A stretch of DNA of 20,000 nucleotides from Tubiluchus corallicola (lineage: Eukaryota > Priapulida > Priapulimorpha > Priapulimorphida > Tubiluchidae), in contig JAQGDQ010000617.1 of NCBI GenBank assembly GCA_030141605.1, positions 30,001-50,000 on the forward strand. The letters run 5' to 3'. A program made the position numbers and the translations under genes. Shown one piece after another: positions 9,483 to 18,033 of the stretch (position 1 is its first letter; each line of letters starts with the position of its first letter). The notes beneath the pieces were generated by a model, which saw nothing but the letters and a program-made list of their open reading frames with translations, ran no database searches and had not been told where the DNA came from.

Positions 9483-9955
9483 AAAAATAGAGTCATTTTG
9501 ATGTTTTCTGCAATTTATTCCAAAGTTGCAAAAACCAAACATTTTCAGGAAAATATTAGTTTCTGTAATATAATAATAATAATAATCTTTATTTAAAGTC
9601 GGCTTTTGGGTCAACAATTAACATTAGCTCAAAGAGCTGTTACCGCCGGCTGTAAATAATAACCTACAACTACATAACAGAGACTATTATTACCCCACTT
9701 TTACCCCTAAATACCACACGTCAGACAGGGTAACAGCAGGTACCATTTTTAAAGTTTTGTTATGACCCGGGCGCTGGTTCGAACTCACGGCCTCCCAGAC
9801 GGAAAACAGACGCATTACCACTAGACTAAACCGTCTGGTCATGCAGAAATTGTTGACTTATATATAGACCTTGTATATTTGATAAATAATTATTGGTATT
9901 TGTTGTAAAGCTTAATGGAAGACAAGACGATTTTTCATATACTTCACATGCAGTT
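9483..9955 (+). repeat. dispersed repeat family C, copy 2, split by a SINE
   Basis: The left part (9483-9567) and right part (9841-9955) are collinear with family C copy 1. The right part resumes at ATGCAGAAATTGTTGACT against ATGTGGAAATTGTTGACT in copy 1. A SINE occupies the gap. Confidence 0.88.
9568..9840 (-). mobile_element. tRNA-derived SINE, about 273 bp
   Basis: On the minus strand it starts GACCAGACGGTTTAGTCTAG. The RNA polymerase III A box is TAGTCTAGTGG (9828-9818) and the B box is GAGTTCGAACC (9787-9777), 30 bases apart, as in a tRNA. About 170 bp of non-tRNA body follow, ending TTTAAATAAAGATTATTATT with an (ATT)n tail (9586-9568), as in SINEs mobilised by a LINE with a simple-repeat 3' end. 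The loop TTTTCC may be an old anticodon arm, but I do not assign an isotype. No clean target-site duplication is visible. Confidence 0.88.
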
Positions 9956-9985
9956 TAAGATCATGTCCGGGTTTTGCTTTAAATG
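9956..9985 (+). repeat. family A terminal fragment
   Basis: CAGTTTAAGATCATGTCCGG (from about 9951) and GTTTTGCTTTAAATGC correspond to the last 35 bp of family A. It directly follows the right part of family C copy 2. Confidence 0.5.
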
Positions 9986-10432
9986 CATTATTAGCACGAG
10001 GATTGTTGTTAATAAAGGCTTGCTTATTATTGATGATTTCGGGGATTTCAATCATAAGGAGATGTAATGTTATAATCACCATGACAACCGTATAAAGTCA
10101 GCAATTTTAGAATTTTATTTGAATATGCTCTATTTTACAGTGAATGGCATCTACACTTCAAAACGTTTAATAGATGTTAACGTTATAATATAGGGCGTGT
10201 AGTGTAGAATTCACTATCAAAAACCTTATATATACTCTATTATATAACTTGAATGTTAACCTAATATTTACTTGTTTGTATTCATATAAAGTAAATCTAT
10301 TTACGATTTTGCATTTAAGGTAAAAAATGTGGGTTCGTTTAAAATAAAAAAATAATTTAAAAAGGAGAAAAGAACGTTTGAAAGACCAGTGTAAATCAGT
10401 TGTTTAAAATTCAAAACTCAAAATTCAAAATT
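9986..10432. other. AT-rich intronic sequence, nothing recognised
   Basis: No coding or repeat signal except a short AAAATTCAAAACTCAAAATT run at 10408-10435 beside the GT tract. Confidence 0.5.
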
Positions 10433-10532
10433 CATATGTGTATGTGTGTGTGTGTGTGTGCGTGCGTGCGTGTGTGTGTGTGTGCGCGTGCGCGTGTGTG
10501 CGTGTGCGTGCGCACGCGTGTGTGTTTATGTA
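10433..10532 (+). repeat. (GT)n/(GC)n alternating purine-pyrimidine tract, about 95 bp
   Basis: Mostly TG dinucleotides with interspersed GCGC and CGCACGCG. Alternation is almost unbroken, the type of sequence able to adopt Z-DNA. Open frames on both strands here are artefacts. Confidence 0.95.
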
Positions 10533-10539
10533 TATAAAA

Positions 10540-10669
10540 CGTGTCTAAACACGTTATTGGCAGGAATACAACACCTATACATATATATCTTACAATTTTA
10601 CTTGAATATATATATATATATATATATACGATATACGTTGTATACCTGCCAATAACGTGTTTAAACACG
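10540..10669. mobile_element. 130-bp foldback/MITE-like element with 33-bp inverted repeats
   Basis: The left arm (10540-10572) and the reverse complement of the right arm (10637-10669) differ at 2 of 33 positions. Each arm starts with CGTGTTTAAACACG or its one-base variant, itself a palindrome, followed by TTATTGGCAGG. The 64-base centre includes an (AT)n run. No target-site duplication was identified and no second copy exists in the window. Confidence 0.75.
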
Positions 10670-11568
10670 ACACTTTGTTCGTGGGCCACATAACACTGAT
10701 TTAGTACAAAAACAAATTTTCATTTCTGATTCCTAATGCGTAATTTGTTGAGCACTTCCTTCTGCATAAGATATTTATATCAATTTACTGTGCTGGCAAG
10801 CTTTAAAAGGGGTGCAAGATCATATTCTCTCAAATTTCTATCTGTTCGTTTCTCTGCAGGTGCAAACCTGCTATGTAAATAAGATTTGATATGAAATCAT
10901 TTTAAAGCGATAAAAATCATTTTTGCTGAATTTAAAGCGATCAGAGATATTTAAAATTATGAATTAGTCATGTCACAACTTTTCCGCTTCTTTTACTGTT
11001 TACGAAATTACAAATTAACATTTAAATATAATATTAGAATATATAATTTAGTATCAGAAATAGTTATAGGTAAGATATGTGCAGTCTTAATAATACTTCT
11101 CTTTCACAGAGGCAACTTTGACATTTAACATGGTTTTAAGCAAAAGAGCAACTCCAAACATACAGTAAATGATTCACTAGAAAACGGGGCTTATTTTTGG
11201 GCTATAATTTTAAATTAAAGCTCATATCTCGAGAAAATGGACAAAAATTCAGCAACAATTAAACTAACTGGTATTCCAATTTTCAATGCGGACTTTATGC
11301 GCCTTGTATAAAAATAACACTGAATTTAACATAAGCATTGCAAAAGTTTGCACTTAAATTCGTGACTTTGCCGAGTTTGAACATACACATATTTCGATTT
11401 ATTTTACGTACAGTATCTTACTTAACTCTTTCCCCGCCTCATTCCATTCCACCGTGTTTTCGTTTGTGTGATAAACACACGTTTCTGTACATAAACGCTT
11501 CGTGGTCAATACGTTCTGCGTTTAAATCTAAATTAAATGCTCATTTTAATCTTTTTAATAGCATTCGA
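10670..11568. other. AT-rich intronic sequence, nothing recognised
   Basis: No repeat or coding signal. The plus-strand frame 11338-11655 runs into the 40-bp tandem repeat and lacks a recognisable domain. Confidence 0.5.
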
Positions 11569-11688
11569 TTTTTGAATGTTGTTTACGAACTTACGCAAAT
11601 GTCCCCAATTTTTGAATGTTGTTTACGAACTTACGCAAATGTCCCCAATTTTTGAATACTGTTTACGAACTTACGCAAATAACAGCTG
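11569..11688 (+). repeat. 40-bp tandem repeat, three units
   Basis: TTTTTGAATGTTGTTTACG, followed by AACTTACGCAAATGTCCCCAA, repeats with an exact 40-base period. Units 1 and 2 are nearly identical; unit 3 has GAATACTG in place of GAATGTTG and ends earlier. Confidence 0.95.
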
Positions 11689-12420
11689 CTTGTCTAATTT
11701 ACGCATTAAATTGCATTATATTATGATAAATACGCATTATAGTTATTACTTATTATCACTGCGTGTAATATTGCTGGAATATAATTTTATATATTTTTAT
11801 TGAGACATATAAATGCCACATATTTTAACACATAGAGCAGAGGTCATAATTAAAGGTCAGACCCCACAGGGTTGACTATTTCAATTCAAGTCTTACTGTT
11901 GTTCGCTAGTAAATCATTAGTTCTTTCAATCATATTATCTACGCATTACAGGTGATTTAAATTCACCTGCGTTGTGATTTTAAACAGGTATGTGTGTTTT
12001 TAGATGCACTTTAGCTCTCTCCGTACCCGCCAGGCATCGTTTTCACCTACATAAATGTCTAAGACGCCACAGGAAGCAGGATAGTGTAGCAATTAATGGG
12101 CTCTAGCAATGTTTATAAATTTATACTTATGCAGGTGTTAATTATAGCCACAGGTAAGTTGTTAAATTTAAGAGCATAAAACTATTTTTATTTCATTCGT
12201 TCTTACCTTTTTATAACCTATGTTATTAGTTAGCTAAATTTCTGTTAGATATTCAGTATATTTGTTTACGAAATCAACTTCAAAAGTAGTAACAATAATT
12301 TCAACTTATAAAGATATCTACGTTTAATATAAACTACTAATATAAACGCAAGATATGTGACATTAATTATTTCTTATGTGTATTTCTATACATTAGAAAT
12401 CTACTGGTTTGCTACTAGAT
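11689..12420. other. intron sequence adjacent to exon 1, no recognised repeats
   Basis: Contains a near-palindrome with two CAGGTGA arms (11949-11955 and 11963-11969), further CAGGT motifs (about 11985, 12132 and 12152) and ATTA-core motifs such as CAATTAATGG (about 12091) and GTTAATTATAG (about 12137). A proximal enhancer is possible; nothing in the sequence proves it. Confidence 0.4.
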
Positions 12421-12429
12421 ACGTACCAT
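12421..12429 (-). other. splice donor of exon 1
   Basis: On the minus strand the junction reads ATG|GTACGT. It lies eight codons after the YPWM motif (KKVHNRN plus a split Gly-type codon). Reading through it gives only seven further residues after the split codon and then a stop, so splicing here is the natural interpretation. Confidence 0.85.
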
Positions 12430-12868
12430 TTCTGTTATGAACTTTTTTCATCCAGGGATAAATCTGTGGCGGATTGGATTGCGACGTCTTCGATGCTGAC
12501 TTCGACGTCTTCTCCGTGTCTGCTGTCGTCGCCGGCGTTGACGTGGTTGTTGACGATTTTGTCGTCGTGTCGACGAGCGTGTGTCTTTTCTCTGCATATT
12601 TACAACTGTTGTTGACGATGTTACTGGGCTGTGTCGATGCGGAATGCGTAAATTCCGAGCGGTTTATTTGACTCTGAAACGCCGAGTAGCCGGTGTGATC
12701 TAATGACGTGGTCCTTTCACGATAACTACCTATATGTGATGTGTAAATACCTGGGTTTGCGTATCCCAGCGCGCGTTCACTAAGACTATAGTAATCAGCC
12801 GATGGCATGGCGTCTTGCGATCTGCTTGGATAGCAGGCAGTCAAACTGTTGACAAAATAGGAACTCAT
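12427..12868 (-). CDS. Scr/Hox5: Hox gene first coding exon, Scr/Hox5-like (partial: homeodomain exon outside window)
   Basis: The product is expected to be a nuclear homeodomain transcription factor that patterns the anterior-posterior axis. This exon encodes 147 residues plus the first base of a split codon. The start is ATG at 12868: residues 1-8 read MSSYFVNS, the conserved Hox N-terminus. The open frame runs four codons further upstream, but only to a GTG, which is not a credible start. Residues 7-14 (NSLTACYP) resemble the Scr start. A Tyr-rich block (24-61) includes GSYRE, as in Hox5 proteins. Residues 101-131 are a Thr/Ser/Lys-rich linker. The hexapeptide YPWM, which contacts PBC-class cofactors, is at 137-140 in NPPQIYPWMKKVH. 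The exon ends AATG|GTACGT, a strong donor in phase 1, where many Hox introns fall between hexapeptide and homeodomain. KKVH is also found in Hox4/Dfd, but the N-terminus is not Hox4-like. Paralogue group 5 is likely, not proven without the homeodomain. Confidence 0.9.
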
Positions 12869-13300
12869 TCCGTGTGACACTGGTGATTTGTGCCCCTATA
12901 AAACTAATTCTTGTGTAATATTACGAGCAATTTCAATGAATTATGAGCCACTAAGCTATGGCCAACTGCTCTATAGCCCCTTAACAATTGATTATGCCTT
13001 TTAAGGCAGGGCGGTCGCCACGTGCATGTTAGCAGCCAATCAGAACGCGTCTTACATTTACCGGAAGGCATCGTGGAAGCCGTAAGTTCTTTCAGGGTTT
13101 AATCAACGTTAGTTATAGTTGCCAGCGTTTAGTTTACGTTTCTTATCTGGGTCTTATATAAGCAGACTGTTTGACTAGGAGTATAGCAGCTTTTTGCCTT
13201 TTGCCGACGCAAATCTTCATAAGCTCTGTATAAACCTGCGCGAAGCGCTAAAACTTGAGTTTATGTTGAATTTGTGTTTATGCCAAGCGAATTGCTTGTT
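12869..13300 (-). promoter_or_regulatory. candidate promoter and 5' UTR of the Hox gene
   Basis: This is about 430 bp of single-copy-looking sequence between the start codon and the family A repeat. It holds a palindromic TATATAAG (13153-13162), an inverted CCAAT box within GATTGGCTG (CCAAT at 13036-13040 on the plus strand), a CACGTG E-box (13019-13024) and the inverted repeat TGCCTT-TT-AAGGCA (12995-13008). If the TATA is used, the 5' UTR would be about 250 nt. The motifs are seen directly; promoter function is inference. Confidence 0.5.
13153..13162 (-). promoter_or_regulatory. TATA-like palindrome CTTATATAAG
   Basis: A perfect 10-bp palindrome containing TATATAAG on both strands, 285 bp upstream of the Hox start codon. 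It is the best TATA match in the upstream flank. Because it is symmetric it does not by itself give direction. Confidence 0.4.
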
Positions 13301-13985
13301 GCTTTAAAGCAAAACCGTACCAAATCTTAAACTGTAGGTCAAACCAACCAACCAAAAATATTTAAAATATTGAAAGGAAACATACTGTTTTTCAAAAATG
13401 ACTTACTTTATGAATAATGAAAGAGTTATTACCACACAAAGACAATTTCACGTTCGCGCCACTAGTTACATGTTTTTCGCCATTCGCTAGTAAGACCGGC
13501 TTTAGCGCCTGCAATTGCACAAAAACAGGAGCTGTGCTTTTCAGTTCAGATGTGTTACAAAAACAGGAGCTGTACCTTTCAGTTCAGATGTGTTACTTTG
13601 TTACGCACTACACAAGTTCGACAGCTTATGCGTGAGCACAACGGTAAATTTGAAATTTCAATTTTTATGTCAAAACTTGCCTAGTTTTAGTACAGCACAC
13701 TGACTATCTTACAGTAACACTGTACTTCAATTTTCTCTTTCACAAACACGTGCAACACGCTCGTGGAATATTTTTACTATTGAAAATTATGTTAGTTTGT
13801 GACGTCATCAATAACGGGGATCGCTCGCAATTGAGTTTTTAATCTATTATTCAACTATCAGAAATGCGTTTGCAGTATTAATTGTGTTAAAATGTATGTT
13901 TTATCGGACTCAATGGGGTAGTATATGAAAAATCATCCAGTCTTCCTTTAAAAACACGAATAAAAAACTTCAAAAACTGACAAAA
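13301..13985 (-). repeat. dispersed repeat family A, copy 4 (inverted relative to the others)
   Basis: Read on the minus strand it follows copy 2 from AAAGGAAGACTGGATGATTT through GATGACGTCACAAACTAAC, CCACGAGCGTGTTGCACGTG and CATGTAAC to CAGTTTAAGATTTGGTACGG. It ends in GTTTTGCTTTAAAGCAA. It contains an extra 38-bp tandem duplication (13521-13558 and 13559-13596). Plus-strand open frames at 13417-13703 come from this repeat. Its end sits about 430 bp upstream of the Hox start codon. Confidence 0.85.
13521..13596 (+). repeat. 38-bp tandem duplication within family A copy 4
   Basis: AAAAACAGGAGCTGT, followed by CTTTTCAGTTCAGATGTGTTAC, occurs twice with an exact 38-base period and two differences. 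The other family A copies have one unit. Confidence 0.93.
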
Positions 13986-14395
13986 TTAAATACGAAATTT
14001 CAACATCTGTTTCAGCACAATTTTGTTTAAAGTTTCCTCATCATGTATTATATAACTGATGAACAATGTATAACAATGAACTGATGTAGCGTGAATTTGA
14101 CTGTTTTTTGAAAAAAGTGCATTGATAAAATTGCTCTATTTAGGATATTTAAAAATGATTTACAAAACTTACAGCATAGGAGATTAACCCATATGAATTT
14201 GACTTTTTAAAGATCTGATGTTGCTATAATTAATGCGTGATTGTTTATTTATTTATTTATAATGTAAATTGTTTAATTCGCTGTGTTTGGTAATTTGTTT
14301 TTTTGCATGTTGTGTTTTATGTTGTTGTATTGTAAAATTATGCAGTAATTTTAGCTACCATCAATTCAATAGAAATAGTGAAGGACAAGAACAAT
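13986..14395. other. AT-rich upstream sequence, nothing recognised
   Basis: Includes a short (TTTA)n run near 14243-14262. No coding signal. Confidence 0.5.
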
Positions 14396-15112
14396 ATTTA
14401 TTTACCTAAACCTAAAAAAAATCGTCCTGAAATTTTGTATCACTTGCGTGCTATCTTATTGCATACAGAGCTTGCACTAGCTGTAACGCTGATTAAAACT
14501 TGTAAATTTAAACGCCGGCGACGACCGTTAGATGCAGCGTAAGGTTTAAAAAATCATCAGGGCATTCGCAGCTCACTCTTAACTACCTAAAAAAAGTACA
14601 AATTACCTTATCTTGTCTATAAGATTAAATGTATATAATTAATTATATGTTTTTTGGTGTGTCAGTGGTGCACACTGGGAAGGTGACACAGTGACATTTT
14701 ACGAAATGGCACAAACATTTTAAATTTTTAAGAATTTTCTTTTCTAGTTACACATAGGGCTTTTAAGAAGCTATTTGTAACATTGTAAGAAAGGTTATTT
14801 TGGATATACTTTAAAGTTGCCTTTTCCTTTAAACGAGTTTGTTTTAACATGATCTGAGACAATGCACAGCAATACTTGTAAGGCTCTTACAGTCTTGCAT
14901 TATTTTCATCACTGAGCCTGCCAGATTTAACAAAAATTTACCTAATTGATTTGCATAATAAGTAGAAATAATTATAAATTTTGAATTTTTTCATTACATT
15001 ATGTAATAAATATCTGCTATAGTAGTACAGGTATAATGTTTATGAATAAAAATGTCAAAAAGCAAAAAAAAATCAAAGAAAGGACACCTAGTTTCGAACT
15101 GATGCTTTTCCG
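14396..15112 (-). repeat. dispersed repeat family B, copy 2 (inverted)
   Basis: Reverse complement of 5521-6478 with high identity: CATCAGTTCGAAAC, ACTATAGCAGATATTTATTA, ATGCAAGACTGTAAGAGCCT and CACCTTCCCAGTGTGCACCA are all present. It lacks roughly 230 bp that copy 1 has near 6050-6330, consistent with copy 1 carrying the internal duplication. Confidence 0.88.
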
Positions 15113-16029
15113 TTTTTTTTAATTTTAGGATTTTTTTATTCGTTATCACTGTTCTTGTCAATTTACTCATTTTGTTATAATTTTTACGAATTATTACGTC
15201 TAAATCTACAATTCAACATTATATACTTAACAGTAGAGCATGACTATATTAAAATCACAAATTTTATATAATTGTTATTACAACTGCTTAAGATTTTTGC
15301 ATATAATCGCATAAATCATTGTTATTTCTTTCAAAGAAAATTCAAATTATGATCAATAATTATGATAATTGTTATTACGCAGCAAATTAAAAATTAGAAT
15401 TACTTTAATTTTTTTTAATTTTCTCAGTCCAATTAAGCTCACTTGATATTACCATCATATTTTCGTTTTCCGTACTAATATCCTACAATCTTTTTTACCA
15501 CTTGTAACCTATCAGCCATACATATTTTATAATAACGATATAAATTATCCTCGCACAGTTGTCGGCTTGCTACAATGAATATCTGTGTAGCCTACATACG
15601 AAGTCGGTTATTTCAAAATCCCGCCTTCGCCATTAGATAAATTAAATCGATTTCCCTCGAGTGAATGTTACCTTGTGAAACAAACGTAAGTTTTTCTCAC
15701 GTTGGCAGTGCAATACATCACTCTGATGCCTACCGATGCAGTTCACTTCAGCCGAGTCACGTGACTCAAATAATCGTCTCCCAGTTGTGAACTACACACT
15801 GGCAAAAATGAATCAGTCAAGGTAGCAGTTTTTGTCTATGTTACTGTAATGTAACGTAAAATGTATTAATATAGCGCACTACACATTTTAAGATCTCGGT
15901 ACGTTGAACAATAAAATACCTTTAAAATTTATAAGATACATAAAATTTAAAAGATATTAAAAATTAAATTTTGAACAAAGTAATATTGCAAAATAAGAAA
16001 ATGAAGTACAATTTTTTTATGTCACAATT
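15113..16029. other. upstream non-coding sequence, no repeats recognised
   Basis: AT-rich at both ends. The stretch 15590-15800 is more balanced in composition and includes the 14-bp palindrome GAGTCACGTGACTC (15754-15767). No coding signal. Confidence 0.45.
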
Positions 16030-16650
16030 TAAAAATAACTGAAAGAATACTTCCTTGTGGAACAACGTAAAAATGACTGAAAGAACACTTCCTTGTAGAA
16101 CAACGTAAAATGACTGAAAGAACACTTCCTTGTGGAACTACCTAAAATAAGTGAAAGAACACTTCCTTGTGGAACTTCCTAAAATAAGTGAAAGAACACT
16201 TCCTTGTGGAACAACGTAAAAATGACTGAAAGAATGCTTCATTGTGGAACAACGTAAAAATGACTGAAAGAACACTTTCTTGTTGAACAACGTAAAATGA
16301 CTGAAAGAACGCTTCTTTGTGGAACAACGTAAAAATGACTGAAAGAACACTTCAACTTGTGGAACAACGTAAAATGACTGAAAGAATGCTTCATTGTGGA
16401 ACTACCTAAAATAAGCGAAAGAACACTTCAACTTGTAGAACAACGTAAAATGACTGAAAGAACACTTTCTTGTGGAACAACGTAAAAATAAGTGAAAGAA
16501 CGCTTCCTTGTAGAACAACGTAAAATGACTGAAAGAACACTTGCTTGTGGAACAACGTAAAAATGGCTGAAAGAACGCTTCCTTGTAGAACAACGTAAAA
16601 TGGCTGAAAGAAAACTTCTTTGTGGAACAACCTAAAAATAAGCGAAATAA
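16030..16650 (+). repeat. 38-bp minisatellite, about 16 units
   Basis: Typical unit: TGACTGAAAGAACACTTCC, then TTGTGGAACAACGTAAAAA. Unit length varies from 37 to 40. Two linker types alternate irregularly, AACAACGTAAAAATGACT and AACTACCTAAAATAAGTG. Several minus-strand open frames are translations of this array (FSHFTLF, FFQSFLRCST) and are not genes. It leads straight into family B copy 3. Confidence 0.95.
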
Positions 16651-16659
16651 CTGAACCAT

Positions 16660-17185
16660 TAAATGGGAAAGAAAGACAATAGTAAAGATGACCGTAAAAA
16701 CCTTGCACAAAAAGTTACGTTACCTCGCATTGCGCTTACCTGGTTGAAAGATTTGTGTAGTCAGAAAGCAAAATTCTTAGTAATTTAAAATGTTTGCGCC
16801 ATTTGGTAAAACATCACTGACTCGCCTTCCCAGTGTGCACCAGACTTGTCAAAAATGCATTTTTAATTTTATTGATAAGACACAGTAATTTATTCTGTGG
16901 ATTCCGTAATTATTTTTCAAACTTTAGACAGTGTTATCTAAACTAGTTTCAAACGACCTACCGTCATACAGTCATGGCTGGAGTTTAAATTTTCATGCCT
17001 TATACAACGTTACTGTTAACGCAAGCCCCGTGCGCAGTAAGATGAAGATGATCGTCGTATGCTAGTGATAAAGAATTTCAAAATTGATTTTTAAGCTTTA
17101 TTTATGAGGTCGGTTATCTTGTGCTTTACATTGTTGTTTAGTATTGTTTACTTGATTGCATTAAAAGAGCAGAGATGAATTTAGT
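16660..17185 (+). repeat. dispersed repeat family B, copy 3
   Basis: Contains TTTAAAATGTTTGCGCCATT, the segment CGCCTTCCCAGTGTGCACCA and TATACAACGTTACTGTTAAC, and ends with TTTTTAAGCTTTATTTATGA as in copy 1. It lacks the central GCAAGACTGTAAGAGC section of copies 1 and 2. Confidence 0.75.
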
Positions 17186-17427
17186 GCAATAAAAGGAAGG
17201 TATTTTGAGTAAATTAAAGTATCTAAACGCAGAGCTATTGGCATAGATTTCAGTTATTCAAAGGAGCTATGAATGGCTAATTAATTTTAAGTTGTTACGA
17301 ATCAAGATTATGACTTTAAAGGGCAAGAAAAAAGGGGTACTCGGAGTAGATTTTAGAAAAATCGCCTTAAAAATTACATTACTTTACAGCAATTTTAAGC
17401 ATATATCGTACTCGTGTTAAAAGGATT
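17186..17427. other. upstream non-coding sequence, nothing recognised
   Basis: No coding or repeat signal that I can support. Confidence 0.4.
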
Positions 17428-18033
17428 TTTTGTTTGTTTTCATTTTGAATCTGTTCCTTTAAAACTGTTCCTATGGCTGCATTAGACGTCACCTACACAA
17501 ACGTAAATCAAGGGAAGAAAAGGAAATGTTAAATTATGTCCCAAAAAAACTTTCCATGCAAAGTTATGTTACCTAGCATTTCGCCTACCCGATAGAAAGA
17601 TTTATGTAAGTAGAAATAATAATTTAAAATGTTCGTGCCAATTGGTTAAACTTCGTTGACTCACCTCCAGCGTGCACCAGTCAGTTAACTAGAAACGTAT
17701 TTTAAATCTTATTGACAAAATGAAATTATTTTTTGTTTGTTTTCATTTTAAGTTTCGCGCAACACTGCTCCGACGGCGCCATTACATGACGTCACCTACA
17801 CAAACGTAAATCAAGGGAAGAAAAAGCAATGTTAAACTATGCCCTAAAAACTTTCTATGCAAAATTGTGTTACTTTTCATTTCTTCTACCTGCTTGAAAG
17901 ATTTATATAACTAGAAAAGTGAATTATTAATTATTTAAAATGCTTTCACAAAATGGTAAAATATCGTTGACTCACCCTCCAGGGTGCACCAACCACTAAC
18001 CAGGAAACGTAATTTTAATCTTATTGACAAGAC
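17428..18033 (+). repeat. 303-bp tandem pair of family B units
   Basis: TTTTGTTTGTTTTCATTTT starts at 17428 and again at 17731. Each unit continues with GACGTCACCTACACAAACGT, AAATCAAGGGAAGAAAA, a CTTTC.ATGCAAA.TT.TGTTAC segment and GTGCACCA. The same segments occur once in family B copy 3 and near 5425 in copy 1. Confidence 0.85.

Noticed and set aside
10432-10689. Frames on both strands across the GT tract
   Set aside because: Low-complexity VCVRV and HTHTRT translations of an alternating dinucleotide tract.
12401-12426. Seven residues and stop after the YPWMKKVHNRN region as the true protein end
   Set aside because: They lie beyond a consensus donor GTACGT, and a Hox protein without a homeodomain is not expected.
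12409-12671. Plus-strand open frames of 65-68 codons over the Hox exon
   Set aside because: They are the antisense of the Hox coding exon; no independent signal.
12869-12880. Extension of the Hox open frame upstream of ATG 12868 to 12880
   Set aside because: The first codon there is GTG, not ATG. The conserved Hox start MSSYFVNS begins at the ATG at 12868.
13417-13703. Plus-strand frames of 62-72 codons upstream of the Hox gene
   Set aside because: They lie in family A copy 4, partly over its 38-bp duplication, and are not open in the other copies.
14057-14090. CTGATGAAC as a second hammerhead core
   Set aside because: No GAAAC/GTC partner at suitable spacing and no flanking pairing.
4785-15112. 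One large inverted segmental duplication containing A3-B1 and A4-B2
   Set aside because: The order from the centre outward is B then A on the left but A then B on the right, so the copies are not a single mirrored segment.
16138-16710. Several minus-strand frames of 61-102 codons; also a CRISPR-like look of the 38-bp array
   Set aside because: The frames are the minisatellite in translation. The array has no unique spacers and lies in an animal genome, so CRISPR is excluded.
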